From Elymus sibiricus (lineage: Eukaryota > Streptophyta > Magnoliopsida > Poales > Poaceae): DNA of 64,000 nucleotides. Of the stretch, positions 20,768 to 33,232 are shown one piece after another; position 1 is the stretch's first letter; each line of letters begins with the position of its first letter. The position numbers were made by a program, and so were the translations under genes. The notes under the pieces were generated by a model. It was not told where the DNA came from, searched no databases, and saw nothing but the letters and a program-made list of their open reading frames with translations. Location: positions 202,796,195-202,860,194 of the forward strand of contig CM077664.1 in assembly GCA_039707655.1 (NCBI GenBank), in the 5' to 3' direction.

Positions 20768-22314
20768 GCTCTGTTCGTTTATTTGCACTGGCATCAATCT
20801 TTGATTGCCTAGTGGATGTAATTTCCTGTAATATATGCTTTGATCTGCTACGTTTTCCCTTTTATGCGTATATTTGCTTAGCGCGGGGTTGCACCCGAGC
20901 TTTCTCGGCCGAAACATCCACTGGCGGCAAACAAGCCAAAATATGCAGTGAAATTAATAACCGGAACAATGCGACGTGGGCCTTTCTTCTAGGGGAACGG
21001 CCCATGGCCTGTAATGGCCCGGTAGTCGGCCTGTAGTTAATAGATGGGCTCTGCCACAGTCCATAATTGTTCCTCGTAATGGGCTCAAAGTAGTAGCTGG
21101 GCCCAAATCGACATGGGCCTTCGATGGACTGTATTTGGCCCTGTCATTCAATGGGCCTGTAGCCATGCAGGAAATTTAGTAGGCCCAATTAGTTGACGGG
21201 CCGTTAGCAGGCCAAAACCTCGATTGGGCTCCAACAGTGGAAACGGGCCTACGGGCCCTTAGCAAGCCGAAATAGATCAAAATTACTTCTTGGCCCATTC
21301 CGAGTCGGGCCATTAACAGGTCGAAAGCCAATCGGGCCATAAGTGGGTCCATATACAAAACAGGCCTTTAACAGGCCGAAACTCATATTGGGCTGGAATT
21401 GGTTCATGGAGAACATGGGCCGTTAAGAGGCTCAAAGTCAGTTCGGAATGTAAATGGCCCAACTACGGTGTGGGCCGTTAATAGGCCGAAAGATACACCG
21501 GGCTGGACGTTGGCCCAAAGCCCTAATGGGCCGCTAAAAGGCCGAAATACGTACCACCAGGAAATTGGCCCATGCCTATATTGGACCTCTAACGGGCCGA
21601 AAGTCGTACAACCTAGAAATTGGCCCATCTCCATAATGGGCCTCTAAAAGGCCGAAAGAACCTCAGCCGGCAAATGAGCCCAATGACATAGCGGGCTGTT
21701 AACGGGCTGGAATAGAAGATGGGCCGCAATGGTGTCAAATCGTTAACGGGCCATTGACGGGCCGAATTGGCATATCTCGTATGGGCCGTTTTTGTAAATG
21801 GGCCAGACAAAAGTAGGCCATAAATGGGCCGGCCCGCTTATTTTGACTGGGCCGGCCTTTTTAGCTAAATGGGCCTGTTTTGGGCCGTGCCACGTGTCAC
21901 TTTTCCATAGGAGCGTCTCGTCCATTGGGTGGATGACATCTGTCGCGACGCCGAGCGGACACATGGACCGGCCAGCGAATGACAAATTTACACATGGAAA
22001 ATCGCCATTGGTCAGGGCTGCTATCAGGTTATTGGATCCAAACCTGCACCCGATAGCTTAACGGCAACCCGTTACGGTGGATGCCACGTGTCAGTCACCC
22101 TTGACGAAAACACTTCCATGATGCGACATTTATCGTCATGGAAGTGGACACTTCCGTGATGATAATTTCAGTATTGTCATGGAACACTTCTACGACAGCA
22201 CAGGTATGACAATCTTGATTCTGTCATAAAATTGTCACGGATGTACATGGATGACAGAAAACTTAACCTACTGTGACAAAGATGTATCATCACGGAAGTG
22301 TTTTTTTTGTAGTG
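20768..22314 (+). mobile_element. CACTA transposon, 3' terminal region
   Basis: The sequence ends in TTTTTTTTGTAGTG, so the terminal inverted repeat read inward is CACTACAAAAAAAACACTTCC, the hallmark of CACTA (En/Spm) elements. It is preceded by subterminal repeats (about 20990-21860) and by a cluster of CACTTCC/GGAAGTG inverted motifs (22100-22300) that could form stems. In CACTA elements such subterminal repeats bind the element's own protein. The matching 5' end is not in the window, so everything from 2584 to here could lie inside this transposon. Confidence 0.85.
20990..21860 (+). repeat. Subterminal array of about a dozen GGGCCGTTAACAGGCCGAAA-like units
   Basis: The motif GGGCC.TTAA(C/T)(A/G)GGCCGAAA recurs roughly every 50-60 bases with drift (for example near 21195, 21303, 21364, 21417, 21474, 21528, 21586, 21639, 21695 and 21750). 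Separate TGGCCC/GGGCC half-sites lie between. It fits a multi-copy protein-binding array near a CACTA end. Confidence 0.8.
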
Positions 22315-22330
22315 CTGCTCTGATACCAAT
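22315..22330 (-). other. Primer-binding site (initiator tRNA-Met type) of the Copia-like element
   Basis: Read on the minus strand this is attggtatcagagcag, containing TGGTATCAGAGC, the primer site complementary to initiator tRNA-Met. It directly follows the LTR's end. Its other side abuts the CACTA terminus, so the CACTA element lies immediately after the primer site of this retrotransposon. Confidence 0.8.
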
Positions 22331-23926
22331 TGTTAGGACCGAGAGTATATCGACCAGAGGGGGGGTGAATGGGAGATTCAAAAATTATGTCGAATGTTTT
22401 GAACTTAACCCAACCATAGCAGCAGAATAGACTAGATAGAAACGTAACTAAGCAGATACGTTACTGAGGAACAAATTTATCAAGATATGAAGCAATGATA
22501 ATCTTTGCATAGTACAGAACAGTTTTAACTATCACGATGGTAATGCAATACATCACAAGTTGTAGCAGCATGAGGATAAGATACGAACAACGAGATATAT
22601 ACTACTGACTGAAAAATGAAGAAGTGCCGAGGGATATCTAGCCGAGCAACAAATGACAGGAAGAACAGGCTCGAAAGATAAATGATCAAAGGGTACTGTC
22701 TATAAAGAGCATGAGAAGTAACTACTGAAGGTAAAGCAGATGAGTAAAGTGAACCAGTGGTGCTCGATGGCGACAGAATGATTTGGTAGACCAGTTCGCC
22801 CTTCTGCCAAAGGACTACGTCTGGTTGGAGGGACTTGTGATTGAAAACAGGAGCAAACCTCTCTCCGTCCTATTCTCCTTCAACTCGAGGCTGATCAGAC
22901 CCTAGTTGATTTCACTCGTGGTAGATGCTTATCGACGATCTCCAAACCTTTGACAGACTTCCTCGCAAAGCACAACGACTCTTGGTTGCTGAAGATCTTG
23001 CTCGGTGAGGACAACAACTCTTCAATCACTCGAGCTGACACCTATCCGTCTAGAGAGTGCGCAGCTCTCAAGAGTAATAGGTACAAGAACTCTAACTCAG
23101 AACTACTGTGATGCTCAACCACTTTCTAAGTTTTGGTTCTTGGTTTTCTCTCAGTAGATTTTAAACTCAAATCACTCGGAGAGGGGATGCTCAATCAATC
23201 TTCTCAGAAATCTTAAGCGGAGCAGCCAACGGACAACGTTGGAGCGGGGTGGCTATTTATAGCCGCAGCCTTCCCTGAAGGGAAAAGACCAAATTGGACA
23301 TGCGGGACAGCCAATGGCTGAACGACATGAGTCCAACAGTCGGAAATTGAGCACAACGGTAACATTTCTTGTGGAGCAAGAAATGCTAACTCCTCAGTCC
23401 GAAAGATATCTCCTGCAACAATGAAGAACAACGTCTTCTGCTGGCAGGTAATCAATCGAAGCATAAAGAGATTTCTCTCACTCTTTCATAGGTTTGGGCT
23501 AAGCATCACATCGGATCTAAGCTTCGAGAACCTATGCCCCTCTTAATAGTACAGAGGTCCTATGACTCAAGAAGATAAAAAAACAACGAAAGTAAATGCA
23601 AGTCTTCACTTCGTCTTCTTCACTTCGACCGCAGTCAATTTCTTCGGACGACCCCGAACATGTATTGCTTCATGTCAGCAATAATTTTTAGGGGATCAAC
23701 TCTTTCACTTCAATCTTCTCTCCTTCATGGCTTCGACATATATAGCTGAATCATCTCTGCGTCGCAGATATTCTTCGGTGAAGTTCCTCGAACTTGACAC
23801 CCAAGATAGCATTCTCTTCGGTTCTGCATGGACTATTTCTCTCTGTGTGCACTAGCAAACAAATCAGTCCATGCCTGTTTCTGTCAACAATCTCCAAAAC
23901 ACAAGTGGGCTAATATTGCACCAACA
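22331..23926 (-). repeat. 5' LTR of a Copia-like retrotransposon, minus strand
   Basis: Read on the minus strand it starts TGTTGGTGCAATATTAG and ends CCTAACA, about 1.6 kb, followed by the tRNA-Met primer site. The second LTR and the coding region would lie to the left and are displaced or lost beyond the CACTA end. No protein-coding sequence of this element is visible. Copia membership is inferred from the primer-site type only. Confidence 0.7.
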
Positions 23927-24980
23927 GACCTTTTGCTTGAGCTGCTCCTGCATTTCCTTTATAAATTCTAGTCACTTATCCAATGTAATGGTATTATATA
24001 TACAATCTGATCTTCTAGCTAGTAGGTATGCAGTGTAGTGTTCTATTGTGCAATAAATGTGGTGTTGAATTGCATCATCGTTTCGTTCAATTCTGCAATG
24101 TGACGTTCAACTGCTGGGTAACAATTTTATATTCTTATATATGTGAGAAATAGATGAAAGTTGGCCATACTAAATACATGAGAAACATATACATTTGCTA
24201 TATATTTTTGGTGTTAAGCATGTTGTGGTTAGCTGGCCTTTCCTTGGCTTATATCTGTTGGATCTGCACTATGTTTATTCTTCATCAACCTATTATTAAT
24301 AGTATTCCAATTCTCACTTAACCTAATCAATATCCACCTTATGTAATTGCACGGTCACAATGGGAGACACCGAGGTTTACCATCGAGGTTTGCACATGGT
24401 CCTTTGGCTTATAGCACATCATTGTGCAATTGCAAAAGAAAATCCAATATTTAGGTTCTAATATTTAGGTCTTGCATGTAGGTCACGGCGTCAGAGGTTA
24501 AGACCCACTGTTTGACCCATTTTGCATATGTGGAAATGAGAAGTCCATAAATATCAGTCAAGTCAAGAAACTCAAAAATATTGTTAGGATAAAGAAACTA
24601 GCTAGCGAGAAAAAAACTCTTTCTTTGCATAATGAAGAAGACATCGGGCAACTATAGACCCGCTGTTTTTTCCTATATGCACACCATTTTAATATTTAGA
24701 AAACATATTTATGTATATCTTTGTTTTCGGTCATTTTCAAAACAGTTCACCGATGATTACCTCTCAACCCTCATGTATCCTTAAGAGGCAAGGAAAGTAT
24801 TCATACAACGCCCATGGTACAATATTAAAGTCTTCCTCAAGAGGCGAAGGATGGGCGGGCGATCACAAGCGTTGAACTAAAGTAGCAAGGACCTTCAACA
24901 TCGTCCAAGGCCCAATATGCACCTTCCGCTTCAGCAGTTTTCCAGATGAGATTCATTTGTCTATTTACCATCTATGATGC
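23927..24980. other. Unassigned AT-rich stretch
   Basis: No coding region, LTR or TIR is recognised. It lies between the Copia-like LTR and a CACTA terminal region and may be the interior or 3' UTR of the second CACTA element. Confidence 0.4.
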
Positions 24981-25851
24981 TACTTTCCAAAGCTTTTACA
25001 TGTTACATGTGAAACTTGGTGCTTGTGTACTGGGGTGTGGCAAACTAACTATCTAGTGTACTGTGCTGTTGTGAACTACCTATCTGGTGTACTGCACTGT
25101 GGTGAACTAGCTATTTGGTATGAACTGTGATGTCAATTATAAAATCCTGGTGACCAGTAGATGAATTTGAAATATATTGTGTGTTCGCTATGAAATCATG
25201 GAAAACATTTGTTTGATGTGAAATATGAATTTGCTTATTATGAAGATTAATGATAATAGGCTAATAAACTTGCTAATTGGGTCAATGCGTTGCACACGGT
25301 TACATATTAAGCATCACCCACTAATAAAACACGCAGTTGTTACAAAAAGAGTCGTGTGGGATTAATGATCCGCCACCAGGACAAGTGTTTGCGATATACT
25401 ACCAGGTTCCAAACATTTTCAGCAGGAAAGGCGTTTGTGATGAAGCACCCTATCTCACACGATTTCTTAGGAAAAATCATATGTGTTGCACAGAACTAAC
25501 GCAAACGTTTTTTATGAGAAAATCATGTGGGATGTTCAGCACATCTCAAACGTTTTTGGAGCGAATCGTGTGTGTTGCCCAGTACTAACGCAAAAGTTTC
25601 TCTAGTAAAATTGTGTGCGATGTTCAGCACATCTCAGAAAGCTTGCTACACCTGATTGTTTGTGATAGCTCTCTAGATCGCATACATGGACTTTCGTGCT
25701 TATCTTATGTGATCAAAGGACTTATCGTCGACGATTAATCTGGGTCGAGTCTGATGGACCCCTCTATCGCCCACCTTAGAAGGCGACAGTTCAAAACCGT
25801 GTCAACGAAAGGGGATTTAAACCGTTTGCATAGGATGGCTCTTCACTAGTG
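24981..25851 (+). mobile_element. Second CACTA-type transposon end
   Basis: It ends in GGCTCTTCACTAGTG, so the inward TIR is CACTAGTGAAGAGCC. The 500 bases before it carry repeated variants of TCACACGATT, ACTAACGCAAACGTTT and GTTCAGCACATCTCA at roughly 100-base spacing, as expected for CACTA subterminal repeats. Upstream (25020-25130) a repeated CTATCTGGTGTACTG motif occurs three times. The start coordinate is approximate, and the opposite terminus is not found. Confidence 0.65.
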
Positions 25852-26945
25852 TAAGAGTGCATTTATTCGGAGTGAATCAGTCATACACAATAAAACATTA
25901 TGAAATATTTTATAAAACAAGAAAAAAATCCAATGAATTACCATGTAATACTTTGAAGCACAGTAAAGTTTGCCAACAATGAAAAAATGTGGCACGAATC
26001 TCACAGCAGTGGCGGATGGTGGACACATGCCCATGCATGGCAGAATAACCACTTCTGTTGCAACATTTCTAGACAGGAACTCTTCTCTCTAACACCATTT
26101 GTCTCCCGGTTTTGCTTTCTCAGGTGTCTGGAATTTTTTAAAGTGCTAGTCACTTTTTCTTAGTTCATCCCTAACTCACCGGAGAAGAAGTAGCCCCACT
26201 ACCTATCTTAGGGGGTAGCCATGGCCGCATTATTTATATCTATCTTAGGGTGTGGTGGTGGTGGGGGGTGCAGGGGATTGCCGGAGTTGTGCGGCGGGGC
26301 TTAAAGGTATGGCCGGGACGACGGTGAGGGGAGGTCGAGGGAAGGGCGGGGCGGCGATAGCCGCCGGCCGTGGGCGCGGAGGCACGTGGATAGGCCTGGG
26401 GTTGGCGGGTGGCTACGTGAGAAGAAAGAAGAATGGGCGAAATAAGATGAACAACGCCTTGATCTATTTTCAGCTGTTAGGGCATCTCCAACGGCGACCC
26501 GTAAATTTCCTCCTACATCCATCCGTGGACAGGGGGGACTAGTCCGCGGCCACTGATGCTGGAGGCCGCCATCCAACGCTGCCCACATACATTTCAACTA
26601 CTTTTTGAACTAACCAGACGAAATTCATGCAAACACGGCCGAGGTTCAATCTTGATGATCTGACACGGAGCGTAGTCCTCGGTCCAGCTGGGGTGACCAG
26701 TCGAGCTGGTGACGAATATGCTGACGTCGACATTGAAGGTTTGTCCCGACGCGTATATCGCTTCGGGACCGATCTGAATTCCCATCGCACTACGGCGACT
26801 ACCAGCAGGGACCTGCATGGGCCAACAATGTTGGTGCTAAATCCGGCATATCTCGAGGTAGGGATCCTGTGTCCCTTTACCAATGCCTTTTTATTTTTAT
26901 GCCACTCCTTGGGTTCGAAGTTTTACCCGCGCGGCGGCTGCTACT
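25852..26945. other. Unassigned DNA with a possible Harbinger-like end
   Basis: No convincing gene is present. At 26477-26500, TTA followed by GGGCATCTCCAACGGCG looks like the target site and terminal repeat of a PIF/Harbinger-type transposon. The downstream GC-rich segment (to about 26640) fits such an element, but no matching opposite end is visible, so it is at best truncated. The frame at 26252-26542 is Gly/Arg low-complexity and not called. Confidence 0.4.
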
Positions 26946-27429
26946 TGTGAGCTGCGTTGGGATTTTCCCCGAAGAGGAAGGGTGAAGCAATATAGTAGCG
27001 GATAGTATTTCCCTCAGTAGAGAACCAAGGTTATTGAACCAATAGGAGATTCATGCAGACAAAGGTCGACAGTACCTACACACACACAAACAAAATACTT
27101 GCACCCAACACGGGCAAGAGGGTTGTCAATCCCCTTGTACTCGTTAATTGCAAGGATTAATTCTGATAGTGATAGATATACAAATTGCAAAATAAAATAA
27201 AAGGAAATAAATTGTAGCGAGCTTTTTAGGGTTTTAGTAAATATGGTGAATGGACCCCGGGCAATAGCTTTCACTAGAGGTCTTTCTCTCAAGAACATAG
27301 CATACGGTGGGTAAACAAATTACTGTTGGGCAATTGATAGAAAAGCGCATAGTTATGATGTTATTCATGGCATGATCAGTACATAGGCATTACGTCCGTG
27401 ACAAGTAGACCAACATCCATCTGCATCTA
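26946..27429 (-). repeat. E 3' LTR, segment left of N
   Basis: This is the distal part of E's LTR (the LTR's 3' side when read on the minus strand). It includes the TTGGGATTTTCCCCGAAGAGG block common in Triticeae LTRs. It ends with the ATCTA target site used by element N. Confidence 0.65.
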
Positions 27430-29099
27430 TGATACGTCTGCAACGTATCTATAATTTATGAAGTATTCATGCCATGTTTATTATAGTTTTGTATGATTTT
27501 GGTGCACTTTTATATAGACTTTATATGATTTTCATGGACTAACATATTGACCTAGTGCCCAGTGCCAGTTGCTGTTTTCTGCTTGTTTTCGGTTTTCCAG
27601 AAAATCCATATCAAACGAAGTCCAAATGCAGCGAAACTTTTTGACGATTTTTTCTGGAAGGAAAGGGACCCAGGAAGCTTCGGGAGAGTACCAGAAGACC
27701 TACAGGAGCCCCACAAGCCACCAGGGCGTGCACAGGGGGGTGGCCGCGCCCTGGTGCCTCGTGGGCCCCCTGTGGCCCCTTTTTGCGTGATTCCAACGCC
27801 AAAAATTCCTATATATTCAGAAACCTCCAGAAATAACCCTAGAACTTCAACTCCGCCGCCGCAAGCCTCTGTACCTCCACGATCTCATCTAAAGCCCTTT
27901 TCTGGCACCCTGCCGGAGGGGGAAATCATCACCGGAGGCCATCTTCATCATCCCGGCGGTCTCCATGACGAGGAGGGAGTAGTTCACCCTCGGGGCTGAG
28001 GGTATGTACCAGTAGCTATGTGTTTTATCTCTCTCTCTCTCTCGTGTTCTTGATTTGGCACGATCTTGATGTACCGCGAGCTTTGCTAATATAGTTGGAT
28101 CATGTGGTGTTTTTCCTCTCTATCTTGTTGTGATGAATTGAGTTTTTACCTTTGAGGTTTCACTATTATCGGATTGAATATTTTTATGGATTTGAGAACA
28201 CTTGATGTATGTCTTGCATATGAATACCCGTGGTGACAATGGGGTATTATATTGATTCACTTGATGTATGTTTTGGCACTCAACTCGCGGATTCCCGAGG
28301 TAATCTATGCATAGGGGTTGATGCACGTTTTCGTCCTACTTTCTCCGGTAGAAATCTTGGGGCACTCTTTGAAGTTCTTTGTGTTGGATAGAATATTATG
28401 AATCTGAAGTTGTTTGATGCATATCGTATAATTAACTCACGGATACTTGTGGTGACATTGGAGTATCTAGGTGACATTAGAGTTGGTTGATGCGTATCAT
28501 GTGGTGTTGTTCTACTATGAACTCTAGGGATGTTTGTGACACTCATAGGAATAGCTCAATAGATTGATCGGAAATGATAACTTTGAGGTGGTTTCGTACC
28601 CTACAACAATTTCTATCTTATGTTCTCCGCAAATAGGAACTTTGGAGTGATTCTTTGTCGCACGTTGAGGGATTGTTATATGATTCAATTATGTTAGCAC
28701 CGTTGAGAGATTGCACTAGTGAAAGTATGAACCCTAGGCCTTGTTTCTAAGCATTGCAATACCGTTTGTGCTCCATTTTATCACTTGCTACCTTTCTGTT
28801 TTTATATTTTCAGATTACAAAAACCTATATCTACTATCCATACTACACTTGTATCACCATCTCTTCGCCGAACTAGTGCACCTATACAATTTGCCATTGT
28901 ATTGGGTGTGTTGGGGATACAAGAGATTTCTTGTATTTGATTGCAGGGTTGTTTGAGAGAGACCAACTTCATCCTACGCCTCCCATGGATTGATAAACCT
29001 TAGGTCATCCACTTGAGGGAAAATTGCTATTATCCTACAAAACTCTGCGCTTGGAGGCCCAACACGAGTCTACAAGAATAAGTTGTGTAGTAGACATCA
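27430..29099 (+). repeat. 5' LTR of N
   Basis: It aligns with 33233-34935 throughout, with scattered substitutions and a few short indels. One indel is a short (CT)7 tract at 28029-28043 where the 3' LTR has about 18 repeats. A TATA-like box (ctatatattcag, near 27808) lies between a GC-rich block and the leader. Confidence 0.9.
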
Positions 29100-29109
29100 A
29101 GCTCTTTTC

Positions 29110-29127
29110 TGGTGCTGTTGCCGGGGA
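29110..29127 (+). other. Primer-binding site of N
   Basis: tggtgctgttgccgggga lies ten bases after the LTR end. It looks like a two-base-mutated form of the TGGCGCCGTTGCCGGGGA site common in plant Gypsy elements, so priming may be weakened. Confidence 0.7.
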
Positions 29128-29157
29128 GGTGAGTGCTTGAAGGTATATCATTAGATC

Positions 29158-30132
29158 TTGCAATTGAATCTTTTAGTTTCCTATTTTATCACTAGTTTGG
29201 TTTATAAAAGAAAACTACAAAAAATGGAATTGAGGTTGCCTCGTATTATTCGTCTTTACAATGTCTTTCTTGAAAATGATGGATCGGAAAATTGTGCTCA
29301 ATTGTTAGAAGAGGAATTCAATAAAATGTTTGGTATTAAATCTTTGAATGATAAGCATGATTGCAATGTTGCTAGTATGCTTTCTATGGATACCCATGAT
29401 GCTAATGATATGCAAAGCCATAAGCTTGGGGACGCTATGTTTTATGAAGATGATCTTTTTACTCCCCCAAGTTTTGATGAGAAAATTTATTATGATAATA
29501 GCATGCCTCCTATTTATCATGATTATATTTATGAAAGTGGGTTTGGAAGAGTGTCAACTCTAGGCACTAGTGATCCCACTATTTTGGTGGGTGTTGAATC
29601 TTATGGCAATAATTATGAATGTGGATTTGGAGAGGTCACAACTTTATTTAAAGATGATTCCACTATTTTGGAAGAGGTTTCAATTGATTAAGACAAAAAA
29701 GTTGCTATCTATGATGATTATTGTGATGACATGTATGCTATAAAGAATAATGATAACCATGAAACTTGTCATCATGATTTTTATTTTCAATTGGATTATT
29801 CCAATCAATTATCACATGATAGTTATTTTGTTGAGTTTGCTCCCACTATTATGAATGAGATGGAATTTGCTTATGTGGAGAGTAATAAAATTTCTATGCT
29901 TGTGGATCATGAAAAGAATGCTTTATGTGATAGCTATATTTTTGAATTCATTCATGATGCAACTGAAAATTGTTATGAGAGAGGATCATATGCTTGTAGG
30001 TGTTGCAATAATATCAAGTTTACTCTCTATGTGTTGAAAGTTTTGAAGTTATGCTTGTTTTGCCTTCCTATGCTAGTTGATTCTTGCTCCCATAAACTAT
30101 TTGCTCACAAAATCCCTATGCATAGGAAGTGA
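29158..30132 (+). pseudogene. N-element acidic protein of unknown function
   Basis: One frame of 324 sense codons, broken by a single TAA at 29689. The start is uncertain; 29224 (MELRLPRIIRLYNVFLEND) is also plausible. The protein is rich in Asp, Tyr, His and Asn, with repeated phrases such as ESGFGRVSTLGTSDPTILV and ECGFGEVTTLFKDDSTILE about 30 residues apart. There is no gag, zinc knuckle or protease motif. A Cys-rich hydrophobic C-terminus (LKLCLFCLPMLVDSCSHKL) might be membrane-associated. It is the only coding remnant of a non-autonomous element, and its role is unknown. Confidence 0.6.
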
Positions 30133-30309
30133 GTTAGGCTTAAATGTGCTAGTCATATGCTTCATGATGCTCCCATTGTGTTTCAATTCTTTACTTTTAT
30201 GTGAGCATCATTGAAATCATCATGCCTAGCTAAAAAGGCATTAAAGAAAAGCGCTTGTTGGGAGACAATCCAATATTTATACCTACTGTTTTTGTGTGTA
30301 AACATGATT

Positions 30310-31712
30310 AAGATACTGTAGTAATCATGTTTTATATGTTTTCTTTCAATAATGTCCCAAGTAAAGCCTTTGGGATAGTATGGATGCTTGTTGATTTGAT
30401 TCTGTGCAAAAACAGAAACTTTTGCGTCCAGTGCTGGAATTTCTATTCTGTACTGGAGCGCGAGAAAATTCTGAAATTTTTACAGAGTATTGGGTTACAA
30501 ATTTTTTTACATTTTCCTAATTTTTCAGAATTTTTGGAGGTACAGAAGTATGTTTTTTAAATCGCTCACTACACGCTGTTCTGTTTTTGACTGATTCTGT
30601 TTTCGGTGCATAGTTTGCTTGTTTTAGTGTTTCCATAGCTTATATTGAGTAATATCAATTGTGGAAATTATAGAATACATTAGGAATTATGTGAGAACAA
30701 TTATGAATCTTGTCTTGACAGTACCTAAGTGGATGATTTATTTTAATCATACTAACCTATCTCACAAGTTCCGTTAAGTTTTGTGTGATTGAAGTTTTCA
30801 AGTTTTGGGTGAGATATCGATATGAGGAGAGTAAGGAGTGGCAAGACCCTAAGCTTGGGGATGCCAAAGGCACCCCAAGGTAATACTCAAGGAGGACTCA
30901 AGTGTCTAAGCTTGGGGATGCCCCGGAAGGCACCCCCTCTTTCGTCTTCAACACTATCGGTAACCTCACTTGGAGCTATATTTTTATTCATCACATAATA
31001 TGAATTTTGCTTGGGGCGTCACTTTCTTCTGTTGATATTTTCTTGGTTTTATAAATAATCATGTTTTGTATCTTTTAGTTCAATAAAATGCCAATTATAT
31101 CCTTTACCATGCTCAGTTTGCAAGTTCATGTGTTGCTGTTTGAAAACAGAAAGTTTTCTGTTATGTCCAGAATATTCCTGAATAGTCAGAACATGATAAA
31201 AATCTGAAATTTTTACACAGTAAGCATGTATGAGTTCTATCTCACGTGGTAATTTTTCAGAATGTTTGGAGTTAGGGAAGTATGAATTCTTATTCACCTT
31301 TTACAGACTGTTCTGTTTTGGCAGATTGCTGTTATAGTTGCATTGTTTGCATATGTTTGCCTATTTAATGTTTCTATTTGTGGATAGGAGTATTAAATAT
31401 GCACATGCATTTAGTATGCAATGTTTAATTATAATTTTAGTGATTTTCTACAGTAGATAATGTTAAGGTTGTGAGTTAATTTATACTAACTTACCTCACG
31501 AGTTCTTGTTGAGTTTTGTGTGGATGAAGTTTTTAAGATTTAGGAGAAGCCATGATATGAGAGGAATTAAGGAGACACAAGAGCTCAAGCTTGGGGATGC
31601 CCAAGGCACCCCAAGTTAACATTCCAAGAAGTCTCAAGCAACTAAGCTTGGGGATTCCCCGGTGGGCTTCCCACCTTTCTTCATCAACACCTATCGGTTA
31701 GCCTAATTTTTT
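30310..31712 (+). repeat. Two diverged 736-bp tandem segments carrying purine-tract-like motifs
   Basis: Segment one (about 30310-30975) and segment two (about 31045-31712) align over their length. The paired motif aagcttggggatgcc occurs at 30851 and 31587. Its second copy per segment lies at 30908 and 31644. Both pairs are exactly 736 bases apart. Each segment ends in a ctatcggt box. The motif equals the core of the real purine tract before the 3' LTR (near 33218). Confidence 0.8.
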
Positions 31713-33196
31713 TTTACTTGTTCACATGATATGTGCTATTCTTGGAGTGTCCTTTTATTTTCATTTTGGTTGCTGTTTGAATAAAATACTTGTATCTGAA
31801 ATCTTTATTTGGAGAGAGTCTTCACATAGTTACTTAATTGTTTGACTACTCATTGAGCTTCACTTATATCTTTTGGAGTAGTTTGTCATTCACTCTTGTG
31901 CTTCACTTATATCCTTTGAGTAAATTGTTGAATGAATTGAATATCATAAAGTTGAAATTATATGTGTTTCATATGCTTGTCTCATGCTTAAAAATATTTC
32001 ACATTTGGTTTAGAAAGTAAAATCTATTGAAGTTTGACAATCATAATATTGGTCATACAAGCAATTCATGAATGATTAGTATATGGAAGAGAAATTTCAC
32101 ATACAAATATATTATCTGGGACATCTTTTATGATTGTGAATACCCATTAATTATTTTCAAACTTGAGCAAATTAGTTGAAGTTGGACAAGGAAGACAACG
32201 TAATGAGTTATGTTTGGGTATATTTGCATAGAAGTTATATTGTTATGGATCCTCCAACATGTGGTGCTTGCTTAGGATCTTTTGCTAGCCAAAAATTCGT
32301 ACTAAGTAGAGATACTACTTGTGCATCCAAAAACCATTAAACCCAGTTTCTTGCCATGAGTGTCCACCATATCTACCTATGGATTGAATAAGATCCTTAA
32401 AGTAAGTTGTCATCGGTGCAAAAAGCAATAAAAATTGCTCCTAAAATATGTATGATCTTTTATTGCAAGGGAAAATAAGCGTTGTACGAACTTGTGATGG
32501 TAAAAAAATAAAAGCGACGGACTGCATAATAAAGGTTGCTATCACAAGGGGCAATATAACGTGTCGTTCCTTTGCATTAAGAGCTTGCACATCCAAAAAT
32601 AAAAAGCGCATGACAACCTCTGCTTCCCTCTGCGAAGGGTGTATCTTTTACTTTATGTATTTACTTTTATGCAAGAGTCAATAAGTATTCATTCTCATTT
32701 CAACCTAAATTATTCTTTAGTTGGCAAGCATCATGTGGTGGGGAAAGATCCAGGCACATATGGCCATTCAAATATATTTGATCATGAATTATTATTGTTG
32801 ACAACTATCTCTATGATAAATAAGTTGGGAGGCAAAACATTAAGCCCCTATCTTTCTCTGTGTTCGATGGATGCCATTTGTTCTAAAAATATGCTTTGAG
32901 TACTAGCAATCATAGAAGACTATATGATAATTGAGTATGTGGAGCTCTTACTTAGACTTTGTTGAAGATAAGTTGAATTGCAATTGTTTGGTGACTAAGA
33001 ACATAGGTTGTTAAGTTTCAAGAGAATGCATTGTTTGAACCATAACATGTGAATGGATTGCTACTTTATCTTGATGAGTTTTATGAGAAAGAGTTGCTGT
33101 TATGATGCTAGGAAAAGTGATTGAAATTATCATTGATCAAACTTATGCACTATGCTAGCATTCACACTTCATAAATTATTTCTTTTATCATTTACC
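31713..33196 (+). other. N untranslated 3' interior
   Basis: AT-rich, without a supported gene. It includes the blocks shared with the left-edge element and with element F (32278-32385 and 32620-32650). Confidence 0.6.
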
Positions 33197-33232
33197 TACT
33201 CGAGGACGAGCAGGAATTAAGCTTGGGGATGC
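33197..33232 (+). other. Polypurine tract of N
   Basis: A purine-rich run ending aattaagcttggggatgc abuts the 3' LTR start. It marks where plus-strand DNA synthesis would be primed. Confidence 0.75.

Noticed and set aside
26252..26597. Gly/Arg-rich frames on both strands
   Set aside because: Low-complexity GC-rich sequence beside a possible transposon end, with no motif.
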